Assembly: GCA_904066235.2 (NCBI GenBank)
Contig: CAJFCV020000005.1
Location: 11,279,501-11,343,500 of the forward strand
DNA length: 64,000 nucleotides
Reading direction: 5' to 3'
DNA from: Bursaphelenchus xylophilus
Taxonomy: Eukaryota > Nematoda > Chromadorea > Rhabditida > Aphelenchoididae
Part shown: one piece after another, positions 54,159-64,000 of the stretch
Position numbering within the stretch: position 1 is the stretch's first letter
Layout of the letters: each line of letters opens with the position of its first letter
Position numbers and translations under genes: made by a program
Notes under the pieces: model-generated
Databases searched by the model: none
What the model was told of the DNA's origin: nothing
Seen by the model: the letters and a program-made list of their open reading frames with translations, nothing else

Positions 54159-54382
54159 CACGTCAAACTGAAGAGTCCGGTGACCGGAATAGACACTTCG
54201 CTATCGGTTTTTTTTTCATTTCGTCTTTTTCGCAGAGAAAGAGAGAAAAAAGACACGCAAAAACGTGCTCTCTCGCCCCAAAAATTCCCCATTTCTTCCC
54301 CGACAAAACGTTTTTTCGCGTCTTTTTTGGCAAATTGCCAATCCATTCACCGGACTCTTTTAGCTTATCTCAGTTTGACGTG
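54159..54382. mobile_element. Pal-H MITE, copy 2
   Basis: Ends CACGTCAAACTG / CAGTTTGACGTG; AGTCG flanks both sides as a 5-bp target duplication. It is inverted relative to copy 1 and lies upstream of the cubilin start. Short Pal-D fragments follow (54413-54460), then a GCACTGTGC hairpin (54601-54805). Confidence 0.75.
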
Positions 54383-55078
54383 AGTCGCCGCGATATTTCA
54401 AACGCACAAACTGATGGTTTTTGCGCACGGGCCTCCACAAATGTGCATGCACTTTATGAAAATGTAAGCACGGTTGAAGACCTTTTCTCTTACCGTCTCT
54501 CCCCATTTTCCATAATCTCTCGTTTCCAAAAAAACAGCCGAAAATTTCGCCGCAAAAAATTTCAGATTTTTTTCTGAATCCCACACTTAAAACTTGCGTA
54601 AAAACTGAGCACCCCACAAAATACCAGTCTTTCCGGAATGTCGCCGGACTAAAATCGGCGACATGCACTGTGCGAAAACAAAAGTTTTCTTTGCATTGTG
54701 CAATTTCTGGTTTTTTGCACCGTGCAGTAGGTTTTTTTTTGGGCTGTCGCCCGCACCCTGCGTTTTCTTGCACAGTGCACGTCGCCGAAATCATTCCAGC
54801 GACTTTACGAACGGACTAGTACCAATAATCAAAAAAAATCCCCTCCAAACCCAAAAAATTTCAATCCGAATTGGCCCCAATCACAAAACATTCGGTTTAT
54901 GGTTTGTTTATCTCCGACCCTGACAAATCCGCCCATATCGATTGTCAACGTCGCGTTCCGTATAAACTTTCCATCAAAAAACAGTAATAAACGAGAGGGG
55001 ATCGAATTCTCGGAGGGAAGGAAACGGTTTGTCATCGTGATTGCGCAACTGCGACAGATTTTTTTTCGCACATTGCAG

Positions 55079-55798
55079 TAGAAAATGGTCGAAAAAAAGT
55101 TGCCGATATTCAAAAAAAAGTTGGCGATTTTCAAAAAAAGTTGCCGATTTTCGAAAAAAAAGTTGCCGATTTTCAAAAAAAAGTTGTCGATTTTCAAAAA
55201 AAAAGTGGTCGATTTTCGAAAAAAAAGTTGTCGACTTTCACAAAAAAAGTTACCGATTTTCAAAAAAAACTTGCCCGTTTTCACAAAAAAAAGTTGCCGA
55301 TTTCCAAAAAAAAGTTGTCGATTTCCAAAAAAAAGTTGCCGATTTTGAAAAAAAAGTTGCTGATTTTCAAAAAAAAAGTTGCTGATTTTCAAAAAAAGTT
55401 GTCGATTTTCAAAAAAAAGTTGCTGATTTTCAAAAAAAAAAGTTGCCATTTTTCAAAAAAAAGTTGCCTATTTTCAAAAAAAAAGTTGCCGATTTTCAAA
55501 AAAAGGTTGTCATTGTTTTAAAAAAAGTTGTCGACTTTCAAAAAAAAGTTGCCGATTTCCAAAAAGGTTTTTGTCGTTTTTCAAAAAAAAAGTTGCCGAT
55601 TTTCAAAAAAAAAGTTGCCGATTTTCAAAAAAAAAGTTGACGATTTTCAAAAAAAGTTGCCGATTTTCAAAAAAAAAGTTGCCGATTTTCAAAAAAAAAG
55701 TTGACGATTTTCAAAAAAAGTTGCCGATTTTCAAAAAATAAAAGTTGCCGACTTTCAAAAAAAAATTGCCGATTTTCAAAAAAAAAGTTGCCGATTTT
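55079..55798. repeat. 20-bp minisatellite downstream of emb-30
   Basis: About 35 copies of AAAAAAAGTTGCCGATTTTC with A-run length and single-base variants (TTGTCGATTTTC, TTGCTGATTTTC). It starts just beyond the emb-30 poly(A) signal. The long lysine/phenylalanine open frames across it are by-products of the repeat. Confidence 0.9.
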
Positions 55799-55812
55799 TC
55801 TCAAATTTTGTC

Positions 55813-55818
55813 TTTATT
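55813..55818 (-). terminator. Poly(A) signal of emb-30
   Basis: AATAAA on the minus strand 118 nt beyond the emb-30 stop, at the edge of the minisatellite. Confidence 0.5.
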
Positions 55819-55935
55819 AATGAGTGAATTACTATTTAACCGTTCGAAACATTACAATGTACAACAATGAAGTGTGAGAGAAAATCACAATCTGCTTTAC
55901 AATCAATTTTGCTCCAAAAAGTTTGCTTTTCCTCC

Positions 55936-58900
55936 TCAGCTTCCTCTCTCCATGCTGTCTGAAGCCGAATTTCTTGTGGCATCATCTTCGGGCTCCTGGA
56001 ACGAGTAGTATTGCTCCGAATGATCCGAGGCCGCTTCCTCTTGGTCTGGGGTTTGATTTGGGCCCGCCACTTCTTCCAGCACATGATTGCTGTGGTTGCT
56101 GTTTTCGGAGACGTCTTCCGGGTCCCCCTCCACTTGTTCTTCCTGTTCCAGACGTTCTCGGCGTTCCTCATCGTCTTCATCGGAATGCTCGACCGTATTC
56201 GTCGAGGAATTATGAGACTCCGAGTCCGAATTCGACGAGTTCGAGCGGGTCCTCTGCAAAAACATCGATGAAGGTTCAAAAATGCAAAAAAAAAAGTTTC
56301 CGATTTTCAAAAAAAAGTTGCCGATTTAAAAAAAAAAGGTTGCCGATTTTCAAAAAAAAAAGTTTCCGATTTTCAAGCAAAAAAGTTGCCGATTTTCAAA
56401 AAAAAGTGGTCGATTTTCGAAAAAAAAGTTGTCGACTTTCACAAAAAAAGTTACCGATTTTCAAAAAAAAGTTGCCAATTTACCAAAAAAATGGAAATAT
56501 TGGTCATTGCAATCGGGCCCAAACGTTTTTCACAATGAAGACCTTGGAAATTAAAAAATTTTTTTTTCCTCAAAAAATTCAATTTTCAAAATTCGATGAA
56601 ATATGCCTCAAAGTTTAAAATAGAAATTCCAACGACATATGCGACATTTCCAGTCCGCATTTTTGACAAACCATCGAGATTTTCAGATCGGAAATTGTCA
56701 AAAAAGCGACAATTTTTTGCGATTAAAATTTTTCTGACTCTTGTCATAAAATTCCGACTAGAAATGTCGCATATACCTTTGAAAATTCTATTTTAAACTT
56801 TGAGACAAATTTCATCAAATTTTGAAAAAAAAATTTTTTGATCAAAATTTTTTTTTTTTTTAAGTTTCGAAGTCTTCATTATGAAAAACGTTTGTACCAG
56901 ACCGCAATGGCCAATATTTCAACCTCTTCTTCACACCTCAACCAAAAAACTCGCAAATCTCACCATATTCACCGGTGACTCTCTTTCCTCCGCCAATCTC
57001 CATTCACTTATGGGTGAGGTGGACAAGAACCTTCTGGGTGTGCTTAGGCGACTAATCACGTCTCTGTTGGGGGTTTCCGGGGACGGAGAGCTATCCAACT
57101 CCACGTAAATAGCATAATCATCGAGATTGACTGGCTCGGGGATGTCCTCATCTTCCTCGTCCTCTTCGATGGGTTCGGTTTTGATTTGTCTGAGGGTGGT
57201 GCGGTTCTGGGGGCTTATGAGGGAAGTCTGCGACAAATCCATCGACTCATTATCTAAAAAAATCCAATTTTTTTAAAAGGAAAGTACTTCTATGAGGTAT
57301 GGAGATACAAGTCGAGACATATATCAAAAAATCGCAAAATTTTTCAGATTCAGAATATATAAAAATTAGCTGTCTAATTCTGGTTTGTAAGGGTGAAAAA
57401 ACCCTCAGAACTTTTCTCGCAACACCACGCGAATGCCTTTTTGACCAAGTTTTTGCCAAATCAAAAGCTTTGTTGGTCAAGATACCAAGATAACCCTGGT
57501 ATCTTGACCAGCCTTAAAATATCAAATCTGATTAATACTACACCTTAATCAGTAGTTCGTTTTTACATTGGAACAACTAATTAAGGTGTATATTAATCAG
57601 ATTTGATATTTTAAGGCTGGTCAAGATACCAGGGTTATCTTGGTATCTTGACCAGCAAAGCTTTTGATTTGGCAAAAACTTGATCAAAAAGGCATTTGCG
57701 TGGTGTTGCGAGAAAAGTTCTGAGGATTTTTTCACCCTTACAGACCAAAATTAGGCAGCTAACTTTTACACATTCTGAATCAAAAAAATTTGCGAATTTT
57801 TTGATGTATGACTCGACCTGTAACTCCATACCCCATAGAAGCACTTTCCTTCTAAAATCTCAAAACTTCAAAAACCAAAGTTTACCTTTGACTTCCCGCT
57901 TGTACTTGAGTGGTGAGAAAGTGAACGAGTGAGTGTATCCAGAGCTGGAATTCTCATCATTTTCTGGCTGATTTAGCGAGTTCATTTCGAGGTCGAACCA
58001 CTTTACAAATTCAAAATCTCGTTCGAAAAGGACCCCCACCGCTCTTCTGGGGGCGACTTTTAGGCAGCTATCGGTTGAGTGGGTAATTGGGAGCTAAAAT
58101 ACGGATTTTTGGGTTGATTTTTTTTTTGCAAAACAAAAATTTTTGGTTGAAAATTTTTTTTAAAATTTTATTTTCTCCTAAAATACGCAAAATTAGTCTT
58201 ATTTTTTTTATTTTTTCCCAAAAATTCGAACTTTTGGCAAAAATTTTTTCTAAAATACGACCAAAAATTTTTTTCAAACTACAATTTTTTTTCTCAAAAT
58301 CCTCCACTTACATCATCAACAAAGCACATTTGTCCTAGAACATCGCACTTGATCAAATAAACCGGGTTCACGCCCGAATTTTGGTCCGGATCGCAGATAT
58401 CCGCCATAAAGTACATTGAGCCCGCCCCGTACAGCTCAAAGTCGCACACATGATAGGATCCATTCATAAACATGTTCAGAAGAGTTGATTTTGCAGTTCG
58501 GCACTAAATTTCAAAATCATAAAAGGCCATATAAACCCACTTCATGCGAAACTCCAAATTTGGCCAATTTCAAGATCTGATTTGGTGCGGCGGCGCAAAA
58601 ATCGGCCGGATACGTGTGATATTCTCTGCGGAGATCGATTGAGGAGTACACCTGGAGGGTTGAGGCGGCTCGGCGATGGACTAAAAGTCGAGAAAAATGA
58701 AAAAATTTTCAAAAAAAATTTTGATATCTAAAAATAAATTTACTTCAGATTTCCTTCAAATCTTGCATCAGAGCTCTAAATAGTCTAAAAAACAATATCT
58801 GAAAGTTTCAGTTCTCACTTTTTCAACTTCAAAAAAAAAAATCGCCAATTTCTGGTCTAAAAATCTCGTTTTTTCCAATTGTCATGATAAAAAAAAATTT

Positions 58901-61900
58901 AAACGCCTTCAAGAATTCTACTCCGAATTTATGCTCAATTTCAGCACCCACAACTTTTTCAAAACTCTCCAAAATCACAAATTACAAACAACCGCGGGCG
59001 CGAGCTGCCGACCCAAACCCAACCCAAATCTCTTACCAACAATGAGTGAATTGAAATTCGCATCAAAACAGGCTTCGAAGTCTTGCAGTCTGGACAGCGT
59101 GGACTCCACAACCGGCTTCTGCATGAATTCGTGAACACTTTTCAAGTCATTCCAGTTGCACAAAATAATTTTCGTCGCCGGCTCCGGGTGACAGTACTCA
59201 AGCAGAACACTTTTCGTCGGTGGGACTGGAATGCTCGAATCCAGAGCGCTAAAAACCGTAAAAAAATGAAAAAAGTGAAAAAAATCACACAGAACTTTAC
59301 TAACTTTACTAATAGTACTTCTATGGGGTATGGAGTTACCGGTCGAGACATATATCAAAACAATCGCAAAATTTTTCTGATTCAGAATATGTAAAATTTA
59401 GCTGCCTAATTTTCGTTTGTAAGGGTGAAAAAATCCTCATAACTTTTCTCGTAACACCACACAAATGCCTTTTTGATGAAGTTTTTACCAATTCAAAAGC
59501 TTTGTTTTGAGCTAAACTACACGCTGGCATCATTACACATAGCCTTAAAATATCAAATTTGATTAATACTATACCTTAATTAGTAGTTCCAATATAAAAA
59601 AAATGTAAAAAGGAACTACTGATTAAGGTGTAGTAATAATCAAATTTGAAATTTTCAGGCTTGTCAAGAGCCAGGGTTTACTTTAGCCCAAAACAAAGCT
59701 TTTGAATTGGTAAAAACTTGGTCAAAAAAGCATTTGCGTGGTGTTGCGAGAAAAGTTTCGAGGATTTTTTCACCCTTACAAACCAAAATTAGGCAGCCAA
59801 TTTTTACAGATTCTGAATCAGAAAAATTTTGCGATTTTTTTGATGTATGTCTCGACCTGTAACTCCATACCCCATAGAAGTACTTTCCTTGCAAAAAAAT
59901 GAAAAAATTTTTTACCCTTTAACTTCGGTGGTCCCATTGACATAAATCTCTTCTAACGTATCAAAAATGTACTTCAGACACCCGGCAACGGTTACAATTT
60001 TCTCCGGGTCCAATGATTCGTCGAATTTTCGCCCTCCCAAGCCGCTGCGTTCCTTTTCCGTGGACGATTTTTCCTAAAATCGCCAAAAAAATAAATTTTG
60101 ATGTTCAAATTTGAAAAATAAATTTTTCACTTTTTCACAAATTACAAAATCAAACTCAAATCCCATAAGCTGAATCTCACTTTTTTTCTGTCTTCCTCAC
60201 AACAGAAATTTCAAAAAATTTAAATTTACGCAATGTTTTTTCTGCAAATCAATAAAAAATCATCCTTTTTTCTGCCTACAGCCTTGATTTTCTCGATATA
60301 AAAGGGTCCGTAAAATCTTTTTATCCTCATTCAGTCCTCGCAACTGCCTCTGTGCCGTCTACCAGCACTTCATTCATCCGCCAAGCAATGCCTTTCACCA
60401 GTTTCGACTACCTTTTCGACGACGATGCCCTTCTGGAATGGGACTTTATTTTCAAGGTCAATTCCGAAGCCGAAACTACATCCACAGCCAATGCCAAAGG
60501 TCCTGAAGTCTCTCTCAGGCCACCTTCTACCTCATCAACTTCAGGATCGAGCAGCAGCGACGATGGGGGATATTCTACAGCCGGACCTTCACCTTGTCCT
60601 CAAGGTGAATATTTTGCTGATATTCGTCCAACAGAGTGGTCAACTGCGGCAGTCTACCCTGCCTGGTCTCCAGTGAGACCTGTGTGGAGTCAGGAACATC
60701 AGAAACAATCTGATTTGCCATCACCGACAAGGCTAAATGCATCTTGTCCATCAATATGGAAGCCGGCGAAGATCAAGGAGAACATGCGAAATATGATCCC
60801 AATGTGCTTAAAAGACCCCGTCCAGCCAACTTGCGGCCCTCAGCCTTCATCTACACTTCCCTACCCACATTGGCGATCAGTCTTCGGGCCAAGTATCATC
60901 ATCCTTCCTCATGGTGAATATATTCATCTTGAAGGAAAGGATGGCCCAATAGACCTGAACCAAGTCCTCCCATTGTTAAATTTCACCCCATTTTCTTTGT
61001 ATTTCCCATTTTAATATTCGAATTGTAAATTTTAATATGATAAATAAACCAATTTCCAAAATTCTCACCTTTTCACTCAATTTTGCTGGTACAACGTCAT
61101 TACAGACGCCCAGAAGCGGTGCAATTCGATCGAACGTCCGCTGTTTCAGCCAGTTTGGGTTGCAGATCAGTTTTCCTTTCGTTTCTTTACTCGCTTCGGG
61201 ACTTTTCTTCAGTGAATTCATCCACAAATCGACAAATTCAAACCACCTCATGGGTCGCAGTTGCGGCTGGATTAAAGCGTTCGTTACAAATTTTACAAGC
61301 AGTTCAAAGTCATGTTCCCGCAACAAACCGTCTCCATCATTGTCAATTTCCATTTCGAGGCCTTCATTGTCGGGGTGGGTGCATAATAATTGCAGCATGT
61401 ATTTTAGTTCGGCCCTGGAATGTAAAATAAGGTAAAATGTGAAGGAAAAGGGCAATCTTTTGAGGGGAAATGGGCCAGACTTGTTGCACCAAGCGTTCTA
61501 CGAGCATAGGGATACCAACCAGTCATAAGTCAGTCATAAAAACAGTCAAAATGACAAAAAATAAAAAAATTTTGGACCTAAAACAAGGTAAAATTTTGTT
61601 TGAAAACGATGATAAATCTCGATGAACGAACAATTCCGGACTATCGTTAATAATTTCCAATGGTAATTTAGCCAAAAATGCAAGAAATCAAAAAAAAATT
61701 TAATTTTGTTACCTAAAATAAGGTAAATATGCCAAAGATCCCCTATAAACCGCTCTTCAAAGTCGGAATTCACCCCTTCAACTCACCAATTATCCCCGGC
61801 CACATCCACTAACTCCTTGAACTTCTTTCTCAAGAGTGATGTTAAAACCAAGGCTTTTCTGCATTGTTCGACTGGTTTTGATATGGAATCTTGCCGGAGG

Positions 61901-63555
61901 ACTGATAAAAAGTCAGGAATTCCATCTTCGAACAACTTCTGTGTCTCTGAGGTCTCAAACTCGTCGAGTTGGCCAATCAGAGCGCTTATATGGACAAATA
62001 ACGTGTTGGTGACGACGATCATGTGTCTTTTTACCATATTCATGAGAAATCTGAAAGTAAATCGAAAATTTTAAAAATGAATTGCCTCTAAAATATAATT
62101 TCTGACGTCTTTACAATCCTATAAGTTCTTTTTTAGCCAAAAAATACTGTAATTGAAGGAAAATCCTCAAAAATTTATGTTATACTTACGGGATGTGCTT
62201 CAGGACGAAATCTTTCGCCGGTTTCCATTGTTTTTGTTTGATATCCCGGAAGAATGAGTGTGCAAATGAATCCGGGGCATGTCCAGTTAAAATATATCCA
62301 ACAAAATCCAAGCAAAAATCGGAGACCCGTCCGCCAGTTTGAGATTGATAATTTTCGAAGAGTTTTTTGAAGATGTTGGCGTGGAAAAACTAAAAATTTC
62401 GATATTACTCCTAAAATCAAAGGAAAAATTACATCCTATCGTATTCCCCACTTATTTTTCTACATTTAAACTTTCATTTCACCACCTACCTCGCTCTGAG
62501 ACTCCCAATCCGAGACAGTTTTCAGGAAGGTCTCTCGGATATTGGTCATCAAGTGGAAAATATGGCACAATCGTGCGGCAATCTTAGCCAACGCCCGCAC
62601 TCGCTTCTCGTTCTTCAAGCCGATGTCAAATTCCACAAGATAGATGGTGGATCCAGCTGAAGGGCCGGCTTCCTGCGGCATTTCAAAGCCACAATCTTCG
62701 TCGAACACCGGCTTTCCGCAGGACATTGTGGCCAGCGCGATTTGGACATTCGAATTGGGCAAAAGGCAAATATCCGAGACCTCAGTCGACATACGATCAC
62801 ATACTGAAAATTTTAGGATATTCGGCAAAGTATAAAATCAGATTTTAACATAATTCGTTTATATTACTTTAGACCTCAACATAGGTCTAAAGTAATATAA
62901 ATTAATGTCGATTTTCGAGGCTACCTGGACTCATAAATTTGTCGTCGATGAGAACACTGTTGATCAACAAAACTCCACCCATGTAGACATCGAATCCCAC
63001 AAATTCTGCTCGTTGGCCAGCCGCAATAAGAATTGTATTCAGCAGTGACTTTTGAATCTTATCATGGCAATAATGCTCGATGCCTTTTACAATCTTGTAA
63101 TGATCTCGGCAACTATCAGACTCTTTCGTCCTCAGATGCTCACATTGCACCTAAAAATCAAAGTTTTTTGTGGGAAATTCGCGCAATTTTGACCTCCTCA
63201 TCAAGTGTAATATCCTAAAAGCGAAAAAAACAAACTCAAAATTTCTTACCGGCACAAGACTCCCATCGAAATTCATCAGACCACCCGTTTTGACGGTCTC
63301 GACAAATTTATTGAGACAGTCCAACTTCAACCACTTCAAATGCGTGTAATTCTGGCTCTTCATCCTCAAGGTGTACAAAATTGTTCCATCGTTCACGTCG
63401 AGGAAGTGGCACACCCCAAACTCGAAGCAAACGGCCAGAACAGTCCCATCCGGCGACCAAGCAAAACAGGAGAAAGCTCCGACGTCTTCTTTACTCAAAT
63501 CCGAAGCGTTTCTGGACCATTTCGAGTAGAACACTGCCTCTGGCGCTACCTTTTT
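55936..63555 (-). CDS. emb-30: Anaphase-promoting complex subunit 4 (APC4/EMB-30), N terminus missing
   Basis: Platform subunit of the APC/C ubiquitin ligase, needed for metaphase-anaphase transition. Fourteen exons encode 1064 residues: 63250-63555, 63194-63214, 62925-63150, 62490-62803, 62190-62389, 61787-62050, 61069-61414, 59916-60073, 59037-59248, 58541-58680, 58312-58503, 57886-58093, 56964-57253, 55936-56253. The first visible exon has the APC4 WD40 block (FSCFAWSPDGTVLAVCFEFG); the middle exons are the helical long domain. The C terminus is acidic and serine-rich (IEEDEEDEDIPEP, EHSDEDDEERRERL), as in worm EMB-30. The acceptor at 63556 shows that an upstream exon of about 50 codons is missing; it is not found in 63556-64000. 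Exon 2 is a 21-nt micro-exon with an unusual GTCAAA donor. Intron 7 holds an opposite-strand gene. Confidence 0.85.
56286..56482. repeat. Second array of the 20-bp minisatellite, in the last emb-30 intron
   Basis: About nine copies of the same unit. The run at 56397-56470 repeats, in the same order, the variants seen at 55197-55270 (GTGGTCGATTTTCG, GTTGTCGACTTTCAC, GTTACCGATTTTC). Confidence 0.85.
57279..57850. repeat. Pal-F palindrome in emb-30 intron 12
   Basis: Complete copy with arms of about 280 bp (AAAGTACTTCTATGAGGTATG ... CATACCCCATAGAAGCACTTT) meeting near 57565, with GATACCAGGGTTATCTTGGT close to the centre. Confidence 0.85.
59313..59890. repeat. Pal-F palindrome in emb-30 intron 8
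   Basis: Complete copy, AGTACTTCTATGGGGTATGG to CATACCCCATAGAAGTACT, centre near 59600. Confidence 0.85.
60297..60338 (+). promoter_or_regulatory. TATA box and initiator of the gene nested in emb-30
   Basis: TATAAAAG at 60297-60304 is followed about 30 bp later by TCATTCAGTCCTC, an initiator-like site. The spacing suits a TATA/Inr core promoter and would place the start near 60333, 55 nt before the ATG. Confidence 0.55.
60388..61014 (+). CDS. Intronless unrecognised gene nested in emb-30 intron 7
   Basis: An open frame of 208 residues from MPFTSFDYLFDDDALLEWDF to FTPFSLYFPF. It is acidic at the N terminus, then serine/threonine-rich (STSSTSGSSSSDDGGYSTAG), then proline-rich with regular tryptophans (PAWSPVRPVW, CPSIWKP, PHWRS). 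There is no signal peptide, membrane helix or known domain. The frame continues 36 nt upstream without a start codon, so 60388 is the first ATG. A TATA box lies upstream and AATAAA at 61043-61048, so it looks like a complete single-exon transcription unit. The acidic-aromatic N terminus would fit an activation-type region, but that is a guess. Its base composition is far richer in GC than the surrounding intron. Confidence 0.6.
   Translation: MPFTSFDYLFDDDALLEWDFIFKVNSEAETTSTANAKGPEVSLRPPSTSSTSGSSSSDDGGYSTAGPSPCPQGEYFADIRPTEWSTAAVYPAWSPVRPVWSQEHQKQSDLPSPTRLNASCPSIWKPAKIKENMRNMIPMCLKDPVQPTCGPQPSSTLPYPHWRSVFGPSIIILPHGEYIHLEGKDGPIDLNQVLPLLNFTPFSLYFPF
62861..62902. repeat. Perfect short hairpin in emb-30 intron 3
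   Basis: TTATATTACTTTAGACCT and its exact complement are separated by six bases (CAACAT). It could be a small RNA hairpin or the junk of a tiny palindrome. Confidence 0.6.
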
Positions 63556-64000
63556 CTAAAACAATTAAAATTTAACGAAAGGTTTTTTAAAACCAACTAC
63601 AATGTGTAAAAGACGTCTTGAAAAACGATCTTCCTCTATTTGGACGTCTCACATGAAAAATCGGCAATAATTTATATTCACCATACCGCCCCGGGGAAGA
63701 AGTCTCAGAACTCCAATTATTAGGTTGATACAAAAGTTTTTACACATTTTTTTGAGACACTTCAAAATAAAACTCCTAGAGCCTGATTGAATGTACGTTA
63801 AAACTGAAAGCATAGATGTATGGGGCAGAACATTGCAAAATTTTTGATTCGTGGCATTTTATTTTCTACAAGCTTCCTTTCAGAATATTTCAAAAATACT
63901 AAAAATTTCTCCGTTTGTGTCATCGTGAATATCCTGGGCCCTAGCAATTTTCCAGCCCACTAAAAAGTCTCGGGTTTTGGGTTATTCGTACTGGGGATGG
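63556..64000. other. Window end: intron of emb-30 with a probable mariner end
   Basis: No exon is recognised. TATTAGGTTGATACAAAAGT at 63719 resembles a mariner terminal repeat next to a TA, followed by AT-rich sequence to the window edge. If it is an element, its other end lies outside. Confidence 0.4.

Noticed and set aside
55041..55640. Long overlapping frames rich in KKxADFQKK
   Set aside because: They follow the 20-bp minisatellite in several frames; the coding look comes from the repeat.
55079..55798. Regular repeat array as a CRISPR
   Set aside because: Units are directly adjacent with no unique spacers, and the genome is eukaryotic.

Overview
The window is nuclear DNA of a nematode, most likely of the Caenorhabditis/rhabditid kind. 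Genes are cut by many short GT-AG (some GC-AG) introns with TTTCAG/TTTTAG acceptors, and the recognisable proteins have known worm counterparts: pescadillo/LPD-7, saccharopine dehydrogenase-like oxidoreductase, a cubilin-like giant EGF/CUB protein, cytochrome c and APC4/EMB-30. Nothing is bacterial; there is no CRISPR, operon or integron. Gene models below were joined by hand from splice sites, and exon phases were checked for closure. The species cannot be named from the sequence.

Layout. 58-610: 3' end of lpd-7 on the plus strand. 886-2976 and 4747-7186: two tandem minus-strand SCCPDH genes with the same seven-exon structure; the duplicated unit also carries a piece of the lpd-7 3' flank. 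7.2-11.7 kb: no gene, only repeats, including a 1.55-kb fold-back element with almost identical 618-bp arms. 11.8-18.1 kb: three minus-strand genes for small secreted cysteine-rich proteins (CC-type domain plus ShK-type domain); the middle one has no visible signal-peptide exon. 19.5-53.9 kb: one minus-strand gene of 47 exons encoding a cubilin-like protein of about 4103 residues. 55.9-63.6 kb: emb-30 (APC4) on the minus strand, its first exon missing.

Three genes lie inside introns of larger genes on the opposite strand: cytochrome c (cubilin intron 1), a small one-helix membrane protein (cubilin intron 35), and an intronless unrecognised gene with TATA and initiator motifs (emb-30). Two tRNA-Thr(TGU) genes in opposite orientation also lie in cubilin intron 1.

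The non-coding DNA is dominated by palindromic or TIR-bearing repeats. I name them Pal-A to Pal-J and Rep-E and list the clearest copies. Many are nested (SINE-like unit in TIR element in palindrome) and almost every large intron holds at least one, so many pre-mRNAs here would contain long hairpins. A 20-bp minisatellite (AAAAAAAGTTGCCGATTTTC) flanks the last exon of emb-30 on both sides.
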